From assembly GCA_002211745.1 (NCBI GenBank), contig CP022114.1, positions 3,504,645 through 3,568,644 of the forward strand: 64,000 bases of DNA, written 5' to 3'. Below the pieces are notes generated by a model, which saw only the letters and a list, made by a program, of their open reading frames with translations, did no database searches and was not told where the DNA came from. Made by a program: the position numbers and the translations under genes. Below are positions 63,448 through 64,000 of this stretch, in pieces (position 1 is the stretch's first letter; each line of letters starts with the position of its first letter). Origin of the DNA: Kluyvera genomosp. 3 (GTDB lineage Bacteria > Pseudomonadota > Gammaproteobacteria > Enterobacterales > Enterobacteriaceae).

Positions 63448-64000
63448 ATGTCGTTTTCCACCGCCGCGTTGCGCGCCGTTGCGCTGCCCGGTCTGCTATT
63501 GCTGCTGGTTCTCGCCGCGACGCTAAGCTTGTTGATCGGCGCGACGCCACTGCCGGTTTCCGTTGTCGTCGATGCGCTGAGCGGCACCTGCCACAGTGCC
63601 GATTGCACTATCGTTCTCGATGCCCGTCTGCCGCGCACCCTCGCCGGCCTGCTGGCCGGTGGCGCGCTGGGCCTTGCCGGCGCGCTCATGCAAACCCTCA
63701 CCCGCAACCCGCTGGCCGACCCGGCATTCTTGGCGTTAACGCTGGTGCCAGCTTTGCCATCGTGCTGGGCGCGGCGCTGCTCGGTATTACCTCGCCACAG
63801 GAGCAGCTGGCGATGGCCTTTTGCGGCGCGCTGGCGGCGTCACTGATCGTGGCGTTCACCGGTAGCCAGGGCGGCGGCCAGCTCAGCCCGGTACGCTTAA
63901 CGCTGGCAGGCGTTGCGCTGGCTGCGGTGCTGGAAGGGTTCTCCAGCGGTATCGCCCTGCTCAACCAGGACGTCTACGATCAACTTCGCTTCTGGCAGGC
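63448..64000 (+). CDS. fepD: Ferric enterobactin ABC permease FepD, N-terminal part (one frame break, cut by window end)
   Basis: Inner-membrane permease of FepDGC, FecCD family. ATG 63448 (MSFSTAALRAVALPGLLLLLVLAATLSLLIGATPLP). Conserved [49 protein letters not shown] is family-typical. The frame changes near 63723: GACCCGGCATT should be GACCCGGGCATT. The gene continues beyond 64000 after LNQDVYDQLRFWQA. Confidence 0.93.

Overview
This window is a chromosomal segment from an enterobacterium close to Escherichia, Citrobacter, Enterobacter and Klebsiella. Gene content and order follow the E. coli K-12 nagD-to-fepD interval (read in the opposite direction to the K-12 map), and protein sequences are nearly identical to K-12 over long stretches. 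G+C is moderately high in the core genes and lower in the inserted segments. The species cannot be named from the sequence alone.

Layout. (1) 1-5973: end of mqsR, then mqsA, nagD and a three-gene uronide locus: a GH67 alpha-glucuronidase, a GPH-family symporter and a KdgM-type outer-membrane channel. This locus sits between nagD and asnB, which are neighbours in K-12. (2) 6273-9651: asnB, the seven-tRNA operon (Met-Leu-Gln-Gln-Met-Gln-Gln) with promoter and terminator, and an unrecognised membrane protein. (3) 9719-16640: ubiF, miaB, ybeZ-ybeY-ybeX-lnt. (4) 16641-20273: gltIJKL glutamate/aspartate transporter with a sigma-54 promoter, a GcvB-type target and the SroC RNA. (5) 20391-34133: rihA, ybeL, leuS-lptE-holA-nadD-cobC, rsfS-rlmH-mrdA-mrdB-rlpA-dacA (translation, replication, NAD, ribosome and cell-wall genes). 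(6) 34240-40494: ybeD, lipB, ybeF, lipA, tatE, ybeM, crcB, cspE, pagP. (7) 41145-47880: dcuC, rna, an alpha/beta hydrolase, rnk, uspG, ahpF, ahpC. (8) 48535-55921: ybdO, ybdN-ybdM, ybdL, ybdD-cstA and an unrecognised 203-residue protein. (9) 55984-64000: the enterobactin region entCEBAH, fepB, entS and the start of fepD, with Fur boxes at both divergent promoters.

The most striking property is technical. About 58 single bases are missing, nearly all from G or C runs, and they break the frame of about 30 genes including essential ones (leuS, holA, nadD, mrdB). One tRNA acceptor stem is also short by a G. Every shift is a loss and none is a gain. Restoring the bases returns exactly the usual family lengths (LeuS 860, CstA 701, AhpF 521, AsnB 554, EntE 536). 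I therefore annotate these genes as intact full-length genes with sequence errors, not as pseudogenes.

Functional modules: the uronide locus should take up and cleave glucuronic-acid-substituted xylo-oligomers. gltIJKL is wired to nitrogen (sigma-54) and small-RNA control. The mrdA-mrdB-rlpA-dacA block builds and trims the side wall. The ent-fep block makes, exports and re-imports enterobactin under iron control. Additions or losses relative to K-12 are mqsRA beside nagD, the uronide locus, two hypothetical genes, the hydrolase next to rna, and absence of the cit cluster, dsbG and ybdR. I found no CRISPR array, transposase or prophage.
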